From Vibrio sp. SNU_ST1 (GTDB lineage: Bacteria > Pseudomonadota > Gammaproteobacteria > Enterobacterales > Vibrionaceae): a DNA stretch of 64,000 nt. How positions within the stretch are numbered: the first letter of the stretch is position 1; each line of letters begins with the position of its first letter. Where the stretch lies: NCBI RefSeq assembly GCF_030563405.1, contig NZ_CP130748.1, positions 1,612,001 to 1,676,000 on the forward strand. Reading direction: 5' to 3'. Positions 47,362-56,481 of this stretch are shown here, piece after piece. The notes below the pieces were generated by a model. The model made no database searches and was not told where the DNA came from. It saw only the letters and a list, made by a program, of their open reading frames with translations. The translations under genes were made by a program, and so were the position numbers.

Positions 47362-48855
47362 ATGTATACATTAACAAAGTTTAAAGTGGCTCATATTGCT
47401 CTCGCGTTGTTACTGACCGGCTGTGCCGTTGGCCCGGATTACGAAGAACCGCAAACGACCATGGCAGAGGCCTTCTTGTATAGCAAAGGTGATGTGAGCC
47501 AAGACGAACAGCACAACCATTGGTGGACACAGTTCAATGATCCAACGCTCAATCAGTTAGTAGCCGATGTTCAAAGCCAGAACATCCCACTTAAACTGGC
47601 TGCCGAGCGAATCAACATGGCGAACTCATACAAAAGCGTTGTGGAGTCGTTCAAAGTTCCGACCATTAACGTCGGTGGTGGTTATTACAACTACCAACTG
47701 AGTGAGAACGACTCCCTACTCGGCCCGGTATTTGGTGCCTCTGATGCGGTTGAGTCAGCAACGGGCATGTCGTTACTGGAAGCCCAACACGATGGTGGGT
47801 TCTTAGGCGCAAGTATTGCTTGGGAAATGGATCTGTTTGGGCGTATCGACAGACAATCTAATGCGGCAACGATTCGAGTAGAACAAGCCGAGATATTCAA
47901 ATCAGGTTTGAATACACTGATCACTGGAGACGTGATTCACAATTACCTGCAATATCGAGGCGCTCAAGAACGCAAAGCGATTGCGATAGATAACATTGAA
48001 GACCAACAACGCACACTTGAACTGGTGACCAAAGTGGTTCGCAGTGGTTATGGCTCTGAGTTAGACCTTGCACAAGCCAAAGCAATGCTTGCAGCCACAG
48101 AGTCGATTGTTCCGCAGCTAGAAATAGCCGAACAAGTTCACAAGCAGCGTATGGCTGTGTTGTTGGGTGAGTCACTAGCCAACATAAACCAACGTCTGGC
48201 GGGCGAATTTACTTTGCCACGAATGAATGATGTTATCCCAACAGGATTGCCTTCTGAATTGTTGGAACAACGCCCAGACATTCGAATTGCAGAACGTGAA
48301 ATGGCTGCGATTAATGAAGAGCTTGGCGCAAGTATTGCCAATCGTTATCCAAAGTTTTTCCTAACGGGCACACCAGGCGTTACGGCCGGAAGCTTTGATG
48401 ACCTTTTCAGCAGCGACTCATTTGGTTGGGCAGCGTCTGCGGGTATCAGTTGGAATGTATTTGATGGTGGAAGAGGTGAAGCCATGGTCGAGATGAACGA
48501 AGCAAGGTTTCGCTCGGCAGCACTCAACTACCAACATTTGGTAGACAGCGCATTCGCAGAAGTAGATTCAAGCTTGTTTGCTTATGGTCGTAGCCAAGAA
48601 AACCAAAAACGGATTGATGAAGCAACAGACGCGGTCGATAACGCAGTGAGCAAAGCCAAATCGTTGTATAAAGCTGGTTTAGTGGATTACTTGTCGGTGC
48701 TCGATGCACAAAGACAACAAAAGATGATGCAAGACCGCCAAGTAGCCGCCAAGCTTCAAACTGCTAATACCACGATTGCTGTTTATAAAGCCCTAGGTGG
48801 TGATTGGAAAGTCGCTAGTGAATCACAAAGCGTCGAGTTAGCTTCTGTGAACTAG
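47362..48855 (+). CDS. Outer membrane efflux lipoprotein, NodT/OprM type
   Basis: A 497-residue TolC-family channel. The signal peptide ends LLLTGCAVGPDYEEP, a classic NodT/OprM lipobox start. Two OEP repeats follow, with WWTQFNDPTLNQLVADV (about 53-69) and GLPSELLEQRPDIRIAEREM (about 291-310), and GLVDYLSVLDAQRQ near the C-terminus. It completes a full tripartite efflux operon with the two genes upstream. Confidence 0.93.
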   Translation: MYTLTKFKVAHIALALLLTGCAVGPDYEEPQTTMAEAFLYSKGDVSQDEQHNHWWTQFNDPTLNQLVADVQSQNIPLKLAAERINMANSYKSVVESFKVPTINVGGGYYNYQLSENDSLLGPVFGASDAVESATGMSLLEAQHDGGFLGASIAWEMDLFGRIDRQSNAATIRVEQAEIFKSGLNTLITGDVIHNYLQYRGAQERKAIAIDNIEDQQRTLELVTKVVRSGYGSELDLAQAKAMLAATESIVPQLEIAEQVHKQRMAVLLGESLANINQRLAGEFTLPRMNDVIPTGLPSELLEQRPDIRIAEREMAAINEELGASIANRYPKFFLTGTPGVTAGSFDDLFSSDSFGWAASAGISWNVFDGGRGEAMVEMNEARFRSAALNYQHLVDSAFAEVDSSLFAYGRSQENQKRIDEATDAVDNAVSKAKSLYKAGLVDYLSVLDAQRQQKMMQDRQVAAKLQTANTTIAVYKALGGDWKVASESQSVELASVN

Positions 48856-48867
48856 GAAAGCTATACA

Positions 48868-49029
48868 CTACTCATCAAAGTTCATCCACTCCATTGCGTA
48901 AGGTGTTTCAAAATATCCAGTAGCATGCATCTTCAATGCGACAACATGAGTATCCCCTGGAGGGGAGTTACTTGTTGGGATTCCGACATGGTGAAACGTG
49001 ATTTTTTGGTATGTTTTGCTTGGTTTCAT
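48868..49029 (-). pseudogene. N-terminal fragment of a VOC (glyoxalase-like) protein
   Basis: A 53-codon frame starting MKPSKTYQKITFHHVGIPTS. The metal-ligand-type start FHHVGIPT and the ending PYAMEWMNFDE look like the first half of a small VOC-superfamily protein, as in Vibrio proteins that continue into a HVAFxVDDL segment. Here the frame stops straight after FDE, 12 bases from the efflux operon, so at least half of the domain is missing. It is probably a remnant left by a deletion; an alternative is a chance match. Confidence 0.4.
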
Positions 49030-49228
49030 CTTTTCTAATTTGCATCGATATGGAGGTCGGAGGTTCCTCACAATTGATAAGAGATACAAGTAATTGAACC
49101 TCAATTAGACTCAATAATATGTTAACCACGATTTGGGTATGGTTATGTGCTCCGGGGGCTTGTTACGTAATTAAACTATACTTGATGAGATGTTTTAAAC
49201 ATTTGCTCATAGCTAGAGGATCATTTCT

Positions 49229-49768
49229 ATGAAACTGAACACTCGCCTTATGACAGTTTTTGCAATCACTATCACTTATAGTTTTAGCGGATATACTGCC
49301 GAAAAATCGCAATCTCTATTAGAAGATGCACTTAGTGCCGCGCCTCCTACATTACGTGACACTGTTACTGTTTTAGACTGGGATCAAAATGTCCTGCAAG
49401 AAGGAACGAGTAACTACACATGCTTCCCAACCCCACCCCAACTCACGGGAAAAGCACCTATGTGCATGGATGGCCCGTGGATGGATTGGGCGAAAGCCTG
49501 GATGAACAAAGAACCATTCCAAGCGAAAGCCATCGGGATATCTTACATGCTCGCTGGTGATGAGGGGGCTAGTAATATAGACCCGTACGCTGAGGGGCCA
49601 ACCGATGATAATGACTGGGTCGTAGAAGGCCCACATCTAATGATCATTACCCCTGATGTTACACTATTGGATTCATTACCTACGGATCCAAGCCTTGGAG
49701 GCCCATATGTTATGTGGAAAGGGACTCCATACGTACACATCATGATACCCGTAGGAGCCAGAAAATAG
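49229..49768 (+). CDS. Hypothetical secreted protein
   Basis: A 179-residue protein with a signal peptide (about 1-23, cut near SGYTAE). I do not recognise the family. The mature part has a conserved-looking centre (TSNYTCFPTPPQLTGKAPMC, then GPWMDWAKAWMNKE), two cysteines that may pair, and a second block (ISYMLAGDEGASNIDPYAEG and EGPHLMIITPD). It is rich in Trp, Pro and Met. AGAGGAT before the ATG supports translation. Transcribed opposite to the neighbouring OsmC gene. Confidence 0.65.
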   Translation: MKLNTRLMTVFAITITYSFSGYTAEKSQSLLEDALSAAPPTLRDTVTVLDWDQNVLQEGTSNYTCFPTPPQLTGKAPMCMDGPWMDWAKAWMNKEPFQAKAIGISYMLAGDEGASNIDPYAEGPTDDNDWVVEGPHLMIITPDVTLLDSLPTDPSLGGPYVMWKGTPYVHIMIPVGARK

Positions 49769-49776
49769 TCCGTTGT

Positions 49777-49808
49777 AAGGCATCGTTTTACGCAGTGGTG
49801 CCTTATTA
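49777..49808 (+). terminator. Possible terminator after the secreted-protein gene
   Basis: AAGGCA ... TGCCTT stem with a loop of about 18 bases between convergent genes. The stem is short and there is no T-run, so this is weak. Confidence 0.4.
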
Positions 49809-49856
49809 CATATCACAGTGGTTATCGTGCTTCTTTATTCACAAAACTCTCCGGCT

Positions 49857-50381
49857 TTAGAGAATAAATGTCGTTTTAACTGGAGGGGGCGATTTGAGTG
49901 TTTGCTGAACAACGCAACATGCCTTAGCCGCGGTTTGGAGGCGTTCTAACTGTTTTGAATCCGTCCCTTCTTTTACCTTCATTTTTACTTCACAGGTCAT
50001 ATTTTGAAAGCCTACCGGGACTAATCTATCCATCATCAAAGCCCCTCGAACATCTGCAGTAGCTGTCACGTTGACCTCTAATTCGACCAGTTCAATCCCC
50101 ATCAAGTTGGCAACCATACGAATAGAGGAGTCTTGGCAAGCTGCTAATGCAGCACATAATAAATCTCCGGGTGTGGGAGCGTCATGCTTACCTCCAACTG
50201 CAGCATGAACACCTACGGGCACCGATACACCACACCCGTCCATAGGCTCCACCATTGAATGGAATGGTTCAGACGCATATTCACCTGAAGTTTTAGCGTG
50301 GTCCGTGACCATAGCCAAGCTTGGGTTTTTAACGTAGCTTTCTTTAAGAGGTTTTTGCGCCTCAAATACAATTGACTTCAT
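49857..50381 (-). CDS. OsmC family protein (peroxide/thiol defence)
   Basis: A 174-residue OsmC-fold protein. Characterised members reduce organic hydroperoxides with two cysteines. Candidate cysteines are in GDLLCAALAACQDSSI (about 92-107) and in AAKACCVVQQTL (about 150-161). It starts 30 bases downstream of an attC-like site on the same strand, as a gene cassette would, but no attC follows its stop codon. It could be the last cassette of the array or the chromosomal gene next to it. Confidence 0.85.
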   Translation of the reverse strand: MKSIVFEAQKPLKESYVKNPSLAMVTDHAKTSGEYASEPFHSMVEPMDGCGVSVPVGVHAAVGGKHDAPTPGDLLCAALAACQDSSIRMVANLMGIELVELEVNVTATADVRGALMMDRLVPVGFQNMTCEVKMKVKEGTDSKQLERLQTAAKACCVVQQTLKSPPPVKTTFIL

Positions 50382-50410
50382 AATGGGATCCTCGGTGATC
50401 AGTTAAAGTG

Positions 50411-50524
50411 GCTAACGCACAGTTAAGCAATTTAACAACGCAAATCTGAACCTAAACCAACCACCACAGAACTATTTAGCTACAAATGTCATGAGTTGAC
50501 TGTCAACTTGAATTGTTTGCTATA
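50411..50524 (-). repeat. attC-like integron recombination site (Vibrio repeat type)
   Basis: Read on the minus strand it begins TATAGCAAACAATTCAAG and ends GCGTTGTTAAATTGCTTAAC ... GCGTTAGC, close to the V. cholerae repeat consensus (starts TATAACAAACGCCTCAAG, ends GCGTTAG). Its length is about 114 bases. A GTTGACTGTCAAC palindrome lies in the left arm. The remaining intergenic bases up to 50855 show no gene. Confidence 0.7.
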
Positions 50525-50855
50525 CATTACCGCAGTCGACTTGGATGAAATAACATCCACCCTTCAGGGTAAAGCTTAGACAAAACCTGCGATAACAACC
50601 AAACCATTTACTCTAATTTTCACGCAATAACCAGCTTCTAGATTCGTCTATACTCGGTGTCCCTTTCTAGCCAAGTGTTAGAAATCACCTCGAAAACACG
50701 TTAAGAAGGTTTTGAAACGAGAGTTCCCTAGGAGCAACAAGGTTTGGGTTGAATACCATCAAGCTCTCGATGAAGCACCCAATATCAACAGCTCTCACTC
50801 ATCACAAATGCCCCTATTTTAGTTTCAATGGAACATAACGTTGTTTGAAGAAACG

Positions 50856-51305
50856 CTATTTTGGTGCTTCTGATGCTGTAAAATTGGTTTTAAAAGTGAA
50901 GGCATACGGCGTATCACCGATTTCTCTGAGGTGTTCAAGTCGCTCTATCGCTTCTTCGAGTGTGGGAGTAAGGCCTTTTTCAATCCACCAAAGAACATAA
51001 GTATCTTCAGGTAATCGATGAAACCAGTCCCCCTTTCGGCGCATGAAATCACGGTGATGTGTGCGGAACATGAAGTTCTTTAACGAATCCACAGAGTCCC
51101 ACACCGACATGTTCACAATCATATTAGGATCGTCGAAAGCTTTGATATTGGTGGCGTCACCAGATTCATCTTTCAGACGCCAAACAAACCCTTCACTGCT
51201 TTCTGCGATTCCATTAACCAACTCTAAATTATCGACAAATTCTTTGATTTCTGGCGCATCTAACGCATATTTTGCCAGAGCTATATTTAACTGAGCTAAT
51301 TTCAT
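50856..51305 (-). CDS. DUF3291 domain-containing protein
   Basis: A 149-residue cytoplasmic protein that matches DUF3291, a ferredoxin-like dimeric alpha-beta barrel fold related to small monooxygenases. Visible marks are MKLAQLNIALAKYALDAPE at the start, GFVWRLKDESGDATN (about 41-55), NMSVWDSVDSLKNFMFRTHH (about 65-84) and YVLWWIEKG. Function unknown. The first gene of a run of minus-strand accessory genes, with an attC-like site downstream, consistent with a gene cassette. Confidence 0.82.
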   Translation of the reverse strand: MKLAQLNIALAKYALDAPEIKEFVDNLELVNGIAESSEGFVWRLKDESGDATNIKAFDDPNMIVNMSVWDSVDSLKNFMFRTHHRDFMRRKGDWFHRLPEDTYVLWWIEKGLTPTLEEAIERLEHLREIGDTPYAFTFKTNFTASEAPK

Positions 51306-51369
51306 AATGTTTCTTCCTTGATAAATTATGAGTAGAAAATTACAAACACACCGACTGATACTAAGAAAA

Positions 51370-51651
51370 CTAACGAACAGTCACGCCTTCAACTTCAATC
51401 ACTGAGTTAACATTCGCTCGCTCGATGATCTTGAGTAACGTTGTCTGGATTAGCTCACTATCTCTAATTTCTGTTTCGCAAGAGAAACGCTCCTCTTGAA
51501 CACCATCGCTCTCACCCAGCATAAATTGAACCGCAACTTCCGTTGCGAGATCTTTTGTCGTTCCGTAATACGCTAACGTGATTTTTGGATATCCGTTGTC
51601 CCCTTTTTTGACCTGCTTAGCGATGCGTTTTTTAGCTTTATCTAAATTCAT
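51370..51651 (-). CDS. Hypothetical small basic protein
   Basis: A 93-residue protein, family not recognised. It starts MNLDKAKKRIAKQVKKGDNG (a basic amphipathic helix) and continues with beta-rich sequence ending in VEGVTVR. I choose the ATG at 51651, preceded by AAAGGAAGT; the frame is open for nine more codons upstream. It lies between the DUF3291 and DUF1801 genes without attC-like sites on either side. Confidence 0.6.
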   Translation of the reverse strand: MNLDKAKKRIAKQVKKGDNGYPKITLAYYGTTKDLATEVAVQFMLGESDGVQEERFSCETEIRDSELIQTTLLKIIERANVNSVIEVEGVTVR

Positions 51652-51857
51652 ACAACTTCCTTTAAGACTGAAATACAAGACCTGATATACAAAGTGACTA
51701 AAACACCTTTTTACACGGTAAGCAATACAATCAGCGTTTGTTGTGGAATTTCCTCTAGCGTCTTGATACTAATCAGGATGGTACAGTCTGAACTACCCAA
51801 AGAGTGATATCTAGAGCACAGAAAACTGGTTTAAGAAATAGTGACAGCACGTAACAA

Positions 51858-52262
51858 TTACGCACCAAGAAGCGGTAGATGCTTTCGCTGTTGATAAGTT
51901 AAGGCCAGCTCTAAGCAATGCTTGATTGGTACCTTGGGAAGTGGTTCAGTAAGGTTCAATACGATAGCCCTATTACCTTGAAACGCCAGCGTGCCGTCGT
52001 GCAATTCTCTGATTGTGTCGATTAGCTTCGTTTGACAGTTAAAGAACAAGTAATAGTTGCTTGGCGATTTCAATTTCCAGTCGATTCGAATTGGGCTGCC
52101 CGTTTTAACGCTGTAACTTGGCTCGCCCCATTTTAGAGACTCTTCGACTTCACCTAAACCTAAATCAGAGGAAAGCTCAAAGATTAACGACCGTAACTCT
52201 TCAAGCCGAACTCGAACATCACCGGGGTACTCGTCGAAATGTGTTTTGATTTCTTTGTCCAT
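51858..52262 (-). CDS. DUF1801 domain-containing protein
   Basis: A 134-residue YdhG-like protein of DUF1801, a small fold of unknown function common in mobile and stress-related neighbourhoods. It shows EESLKWGEPSYSVKTGSPIR (about 41-60) and YYLFFNCQTKLIDTIREL, both typical. An AGGTTCG-type stretch precedes the ATG. Cassette-like setting, but no clear attC was found next to it. Confidence 0.8.
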   Translation of the reverse strand: MDKEIKTHFDEYPGDVRVRLEELRSLIFELSSDLGLGEVEESLKWGEPSYSVKTGSPIRIDWKLKSPSNYYLFFNCQTKLIDTIRELHDGTLAFQGNRAIVLNLTEPLPKVPIKHCLELALTYQQRKHLPLLGA

Positions 52263-52365
52263 CGAACCTCCGATTGACTTGTTGCGATATTAAACTGCCG
52301 CTAACTTAAACCATAGGCCTTAAACATTAGTCCAACTTTAAACGAAAAGTGCCAAGCCTCGTAAA

Positions 52366-52797
52366 TCATTTTTGAGTTAACTGTTCGTTAGCAGCTTTCA
52401 AGGCCGCCTTTAAACCGTCTGTATCCTTACAACCAATGTAAACATGCTTTCCATTACTTAAGCTTAACTTCAGCGCTGAACCTATCGATGCATTATACAA
52501 CCAACCATCGCTCAACATACGGATGCCAATACCTTGATACCACTTGCTTTGATAGAACGATGTCTCGGTAATGTCTGACACTTCTACATTCTTACGCCAA
52601 AAACCAAAGCCGAAATACCAGCTTAGTACACTGTCTTTGACCTCAATTGTCATGGAGAAAAAGAGCAAAGCAATTAACCCGTTGATGGCGTGAGCGACGA
52701 ATGTTCCGGAGTTATTATCAGACGTAACGACAATGAAAGCACTTATCGAAACAAGGATGAGCAACAACCCCTTGTTGTATTCCTTACTATAAAACAC
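52366..52797 (-). CDS. Small membrane protein, PH-domain-like
   Basis: A 143-residue protein, family not firmly recognised. Two hydrophobic helices (about 10-27 and 36-52) are followed by a soluble beta-rich region with FGFGFWRKNVEVSDI and LKLSLSNGKHVYIGCKD, which resembles bacterial PH-like membrane proteins. I start it at GTG 52797 because TAGGAG lies 8 bases upstream; the longer frame from TTG 52818 overlaps that site. Confidence 0.55.
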   Translation of the reverse strand: MFYSKEYNKGLLLILVSISAFIVVTSDNNSGTFVAHAINGLIALLFFSMTIEVKDSVLSWYFGFGFWRKNVEVSDITETSFYQSKWYQGIGIRMLSDGWLYNASIGSALKLSLSNGKHVYIGCKDTDGLKAALKAANEQLTQK

Positions 52798-52834
52798 AGT
52801 TATAACTCCTATAGACAACGAACAACCAATTAAC

Positions 52835-52986
52835 TAGCCAACAGCTATCTTACTGCGGCCTTTCTAAATCATCGTGGCAAGTAATGAAAGCAGATTCCCC
52901 AAAACCAAGTAGCATTACCTCGATACGACCTAACCAAAGTATCAAACCAGAATAACCTTGTTCCGGATCTAAGCCTTGTTATAAAG
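52835..52986 (-). repeat. Possible attC-like site after the GNAT gene
   Basis: On the minus strand, TATAACAAGGC appears just after the GNAT stop and the stretch ends AGCTGTTGGCTAG before the next gene's ribosome binding site. The outer arms are weakly complementary over about 20 bases (AACAAGGCTTAGATCCGG against AACAGCTATCTTACTGCGG). At about 150 bases it is long for an attC. Confidence 0.4.
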
Positions 52987-53001
52987 CACATCGAATCTAC
53001 A

Positions 53002-53550
53002 TTAGTCACTTGGCAATGCCTTGACCCATTCGGATCGCAGGACAGCCAGAACTACGGTATCCCACCACCGCCCTTTGAAAAAACGATGCTCTCTAAAGTG
53101 CGCTTCTTGGCGCATGCCTAAAGACTTACAGAGCTTAATGGCAGGTAAATTCTTACTGATTGTCTCCGCATAAATGCGGTGTACACCCAATGTTGAAAAA
53201 CCAAAATCAGCCAAAGCGAGAGCCGCTTCATTGCTTAACTGATGACCTTGGTATGATCTTGAAAACGCACACCCCATTGAAGCTTGCTGATTGTCTTCCA
53301 GACGCAAACAAACAGTGCCAATGAACTGGCCAGTGCTCTTGTATTCAACAGCGAGTTGATATGATTTCCTTGGTTCTTCAGACGCCTGAGCTATAAACAA
53401 GTTGGTTAACTCTTTATATTTAACAGGGTCACAGTCACTTTCATCATAGAAACGCTGATATTTAGCGTCTTGAGACATCGCCACGAAAGCATTTTCATCG
53501 CTAGGATTCATATCCCTAATAATCAGCCGATTTGTCTCAATTTTAAACAT
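53002..53550 (-). CDS. GNAT family N-acetyltransferase (RimJ/RimL type)
   Basis: A 182-residue acetyltransferase. It starts MFKIETNRLIIRDMNPSDEN and has the acetyl-CoA site in FSRSYQGHQLSNEAALALAD (about 93-112), then FSTLGVHRIYAETISKNLPA and KLCKSLGMRQEAHFREHRFF. This matches the RimJ/RimL subgroup that acetylates N-termini or small molecules. ATG 53550 is preferred; the 20 upstream codons run into an attC-like sequence. Typical cassette cargo. Confidence 0.87.
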   Translation of the reverse strand: MFKIETNRLIIRDMNPSDENAFVAMSQDAKYQRFYDESDCDPVKYKELTNLFIAQASEEPRKSYQLAVEYKSTGQFIGTVCLRLEDNQQASMGCAFSRSYQGHQLSNEAALALADFGFSTLGVHRIYAETISKNLPAIKLCKSLGMRQEAHFREHRFFKGRWWDTVVLAVLRSEWVKALPSD

Positions 53551-53582
53551 CGAAAGTTCCTTTTCATCCTGAAGTATAGGCC

Positions 53583-53660
53583 TAATGCCCGCTACGAAAA
53601 ATGCTGGCACTCAATATCGTGGGTTAGCTCAACACCATAGAATAATTTGTGTGTCAGGCG
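53583..53660 (-). repeat. Degenerate attC-like sequence upstream of the GNAT gene
   Basis: On the minus strand the stretch contains CTCCCATTGAG-CGC and ends GTAGCGGGCATTAGGCC, matching inner and end parts of the V. cholerae repeat (TCCCATTGAGCCGC ... GGCGGGCGTTAG). The other arm (TATAACAAACG) is not found, so this is a decayed site. Confidence 0.4.
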
Positions 53661-53778
53661 ACTCAATGGGAGCCGTACATGAATGAAGGTGACATTATTT
53701 TCATAAGTTTGGATACACCTAAATCTTTTGCTCAAATCGCGGTACCGAAAGGATAGAGCAGCGTATAAGCTCTACACC

Positions 53779-54288
53779 TTAATCCTTATTGTATGCCTGT
53801 TCTAACCCTTTCAGGGCACTTGGTACTATTATTTTATGAAATGGCGTAACGAAGAACATATAGATCTTACCAAACAAATTGTTTACATGAACCACGGTAT
53901 TTGCGTGAACGATTGCGGTTTCTCCTTCAGGCTCAACAAGAAAAGAAACTCGGACATCAAGGTGTTTATCACAGTCTTCTAATACAACTTCATTCTCAGT
54001 TGAACTGACCAGCGTAAAAATACCGACTCGTTCGCCTACCACATATTCTGAACCTAATTTGTCTCGGGATACATCTTGTAGACCACCCAAATTTTTCAAA
54101 CCGAGTTTCGATACAACCCAGTTTCTCGTAGACATCAGAAATGCAATCCAAGTCGGTGTTTGAGCTGCTATTTCAAGAAATACTTCAATAGCAGTTTGGT
54201 TGTTGTATTTTATTTTTTTTGAAAAGCTATCACAGAAATATGAATTTTTGGAATACTCGCTCAATATTGATTTCTTGGGTATAGACAT
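53779..54288 (-). CDS. DUF2867-like protein
   Basis: A 169-residue protein resembling DUF2867 (START-like lipid-binding-type fold of unknown function). It has MSIPKKSILSEYSKNSYFCD at the start, then TAIEVFLEIAAQTPTWIAFLM and HANTVVHVNNLFGKIYMF near the C-terminus. GGAGAG sits just before ATG 54288, which is why I reject the longer frame from 54369. Cassette-like neighbour genes on both sides. Confidence 0.7.
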   Translation of the reverse strand: MSIPKKSILSEYSKNSYFCDSFSKKIKYNNQTAIEVFLEIAAQTPTWIAFLMSTRNWVVSKLGLKNLGGLQDVSRDKLGSEYVVGERVGIFTLVSSTENEVVLEDCDKHLDVRVSFLVEPEGETAIVHANTVVHVNNLFGKIYMFFVTPFHKIIVPSALKGLEQAYNKD

Positions 54289-54438
54289 AAACTCTCCTTC
54301 AAAAGGCATACGCTTTACTAAGTGGCTAACAAACCTGCCACCTCCCTCTACAAAAAAAACCTTACCCACAAAAGCCGACCATTACAAAAGTGCCGAGCGT
54401 TTTGGAATCCAGTTAAACAATCTATTAGGTGATGGCTA

Positions 54439-54774
54439 CTATAGCAGGCAATAAAGTAGTGGGAACAAACTAGCGATCAATAAGCTGTGCCCAACAGACG
54501 TACTCTCTAATTTTGTCACAATGATTGATTTAGCAGACTCGTTTTCAATTAACGAACTAGCAGAAACGCCAGCCATGTTACCAGGGTCACTATATCCGAC
54601 CTTATGACCGGAAAAAGACAAAAGTGAACCAAGAGCAAGAAGAATTAGCATTGAATAGAACGCATAATCACTAGAAAATGCTAGTTTCAAATAGCCTGTG
54701 AAATACTCGAAAGTAACCACAATTAGCAGTGCTAATAAATTTGATAGCACTATCAACCTTACGAATTTAAACAT
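54439..54774 (-). CDS. Hypothetical small membrane protein
   Basis: A 111-residue protein with hydrophobic helices at about 5-27, 38-56 and 92-111 and a polar loop between (GYSDPGNMAGVSASSLIENE). Family not recognised. It lies 28 bases from an attC-like site at its 5' side. Confidence 0.55.
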   Translation of the reverse strand: MFKFVRLIVLSNLLALLIVVTFEYFTGYLKLAFSSDYAFYSMLILLALGSLLSFSGHKVGYSDPGNMAGVSASSLIENESAKSIIVTKLESTSVGHSLLIASLFPLLYCLL

Positions 54775-54802
54775 ATTCCCTCTGATACCAATAGAACAGC
54801 TA

Positions 54803-54868
54803 ACGTCCCAATAAACGGTGAGTGAACGTGTGCCATAATGAAGCGAAATGGAATCGGCACACGTTTAT
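54803..54868 (-). repeat. attC-like site after the methyltransferase gene
   Basis: On the minus strand: ATAAACGTGTGCC ... GGCACACGTT ... CCGTTTAT ... GACGTTAGC. A perfect 10-bp inner stem (AACGTGTGCC / GGCACACGTT) and an outer pairing (ATAAACG / CGTTTAT) surround an unpaired spacer, and the end CGTTAGC fits the attC 3' core. It lies just past the methyltransferase stop, where a cassette's attC should be. Confidence 0.55.
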
Positions 54869-54877
54869 GAATCCGAC

Positions 54878-55687
54878 TTAACTGCTTTGTGAACTGGCTT
54901 TTCTAGCGATCACTAAACCATGATTACTTGATCCCAAAAGGCTTGCTTCGTCGCAATTTGCCAAATGATAATCTAACCATGTCTGATATTGGGATGGCGT
55001 AAAGTTATTAACACCGTTAGATATGTAACGTCCAAATCCATCTGTTGCTGCGTGTCCAATTACATTAAACCCATTTTTGTTTACAAGATTTTCAATTTCA
55101 CTAGGCGTTGCGAAATACCCGACCTTGAAAAAACTATCGGCTTTAGCGTTTGATACCGTGCCATGTTTATTTAACTCTAAAAGTACCTCCGGAGTGACTA
55201 GCTCTGGAAATTGTTGGGCAAACATACCAGCGACAAAGAAACGTGAAATATAGGCTATGGCTAGTATACCATTTGGCTTTAAAACCCTTAGTGTTTCATT
55301 AACCGCAAGCTCTCTTTCATGCAGAGTTTTTAGGTGGTACAAAGGCCCAAGAATTACACAAACGTCTTGAGAACTACTTTCGATAAATGACACATCACAA
55401 GCATTACCCTCAAACACTTTCAACTCAATACCTTCAGATTTTGCTTTAGTATTTAAAATCTTCACTTGGTCAGGCGCAAGTTCTACTGCTGTAACATCAC
55501 AACCTAATTTCGCAAAATGTAAGGAATAGCGCCCCGTTGCTGCTCCTAGCTCACATACTGATTTCCCTTTAAATAAATAAGGTGTGAGTTTATGTATCGT
55601 AGTATCAAACTCTAACTGAGCAATATATTGCCGAGTTAGCCTTTCATCTTCGTTTGCACCCGTATATTGGGCTATCAATTCTTCCAT
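54878..55687 (-). CDS. Class I SAM-dependent methyltransferase
   Basis: A 269-residue methyltransferase with a Rossmann-type SAM site: motif I VCELGAATGRYSLHFAKLG (about 43-61), motif II VTAVELAPDQV, and post-motif region VCVILGPLYHLKTLHERELA (about 107-126). The PLYHL motif is typical of small-molecule and ubiquinone-type methyltransferases. The substrate cannot be told. Followed by an attC-like site, so likely a cassette gene. Confidence 0.85.
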   Translation of the reverse strand: MEELIAQYTGANEDERLTRQYIAQLEFDTTIHKLTPYLFKGKSVCELGAATGRYSLHFAKLGCDVTAVELAPDQVKILNTKAKSEGIELKVFEGNACDVSFIESSSQDVCVILGPLYHLKTLHERELAVNETLRVLKPNGILAIAYISRFFVAGMFAQQFPELVTPEVLLELNKHGTVSNAKADSFFKVGYFATPSEIENLVNKNGFNVIGHAATDGFGRYISNGVNNFTPSQYQTWLDYHLANCDEASLLGSSNHGLVIARKASSQSS

Positions 55688-55782
55688 TGGTCACATCCCC
55701 TTTCACCCAATTAAGTAGCTGCAACGCTAGCACTACACAGTCGACTTAAATTTGTTATTAGAACGATACTTAAAAGTATCGC

Positions 55783-56020
55783 CCTAACTAAAAACCCCTT
55801 TAGTCTTCATGCCGTAGACCCAGATGGTAAAGTTATACTTCAGAAGTCAGTAACTAGCTCTAAACTAATGGCTACAATAGCAAATATGCCACTCGTGCGT
55901 ATAGGCGCTGAAGTGTGTGGTGGAGCACATTATTGTGCAAGAACACCAAAGAAACTCGGTTACGACGCACGAACAATGGATGCTGGCTTTGCGTGTTGTG
56001 GAGTGAGCTGCCCCATGTAG
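55783..56020 (+). pseudogene. IS110-family transposase remnant (N-terminal)
   Basis: A frame without its own start reads LTKNPFSLHAVDPDGKVILQ and then RIGAEVCGGAHYCARTPKKL before diverging and stopping at 56018. This is the DEDD-domain start of an IS110-type transposase (compare KNVFSxHxVD and GMEACxGAHxWAR in the intact copy at 58231). It lacks the start, the rest of the DEDD domain and the C-terminal domain. Confidence 0.7.
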
Positions 56021-56481
56021 CCGAAAGGCATTGATAATAAGGATAATGGCATTAGCGAAAACAGAAGAGATGTGACGAAGAAAGAAACGAAAAATGGCTA
56101 ACTGGTTGATAAAATTGCTATCGTAACCTTGTCTTGGCCTCACTCGCCTTGAGAAAAACCTCAAAGCGATGTGCCTTTCAAATACAATCGTATAATTTAC
56201 TTAATAAAGTGGCTTCAGGCTTGTTCAACACTTGGGATTTAGTGTTGGCTACGTAACACCTTAATCCTTATTTGTATGGATAATAACGACTCAAAATTGG
56301 GTAAAGTGGGATCCAAGCTTAAGCTGCAACTTAAGCCTTCTATTTGATAACTCGACATCCTTATGGCTCCTCCAACGAGAGACCGATAACAAACATGAGT
56401 GTCATTTAGAACCCCAAGCATTAATCTCGAATAGTCGACAGGGTTACGAACCCGTATTACGCAATAAAGAGCTCGCTTATT
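56021..56481. other. Non-coding stretch upstream of the frameshifted IS110 copy
   Basis: About 460 bases with no convincing gene. It must include the left end of the second IS110-type element, whose exact tip I cannot place because this family often lacks terminal inverted repeats. CAACACT/AGTGTTG (56226-56247) can form a small hairpin. Confidence 0.5.

Noticed and set aside
55754..55793. Hairpin GTTATTAGAACGATACTT / AAGTATCGCCCTAAC as an attC site
   Set aside because: It reads GTT...AAC on both strands, the reverse of the AAC...GTT order of attC cores, and is too short.
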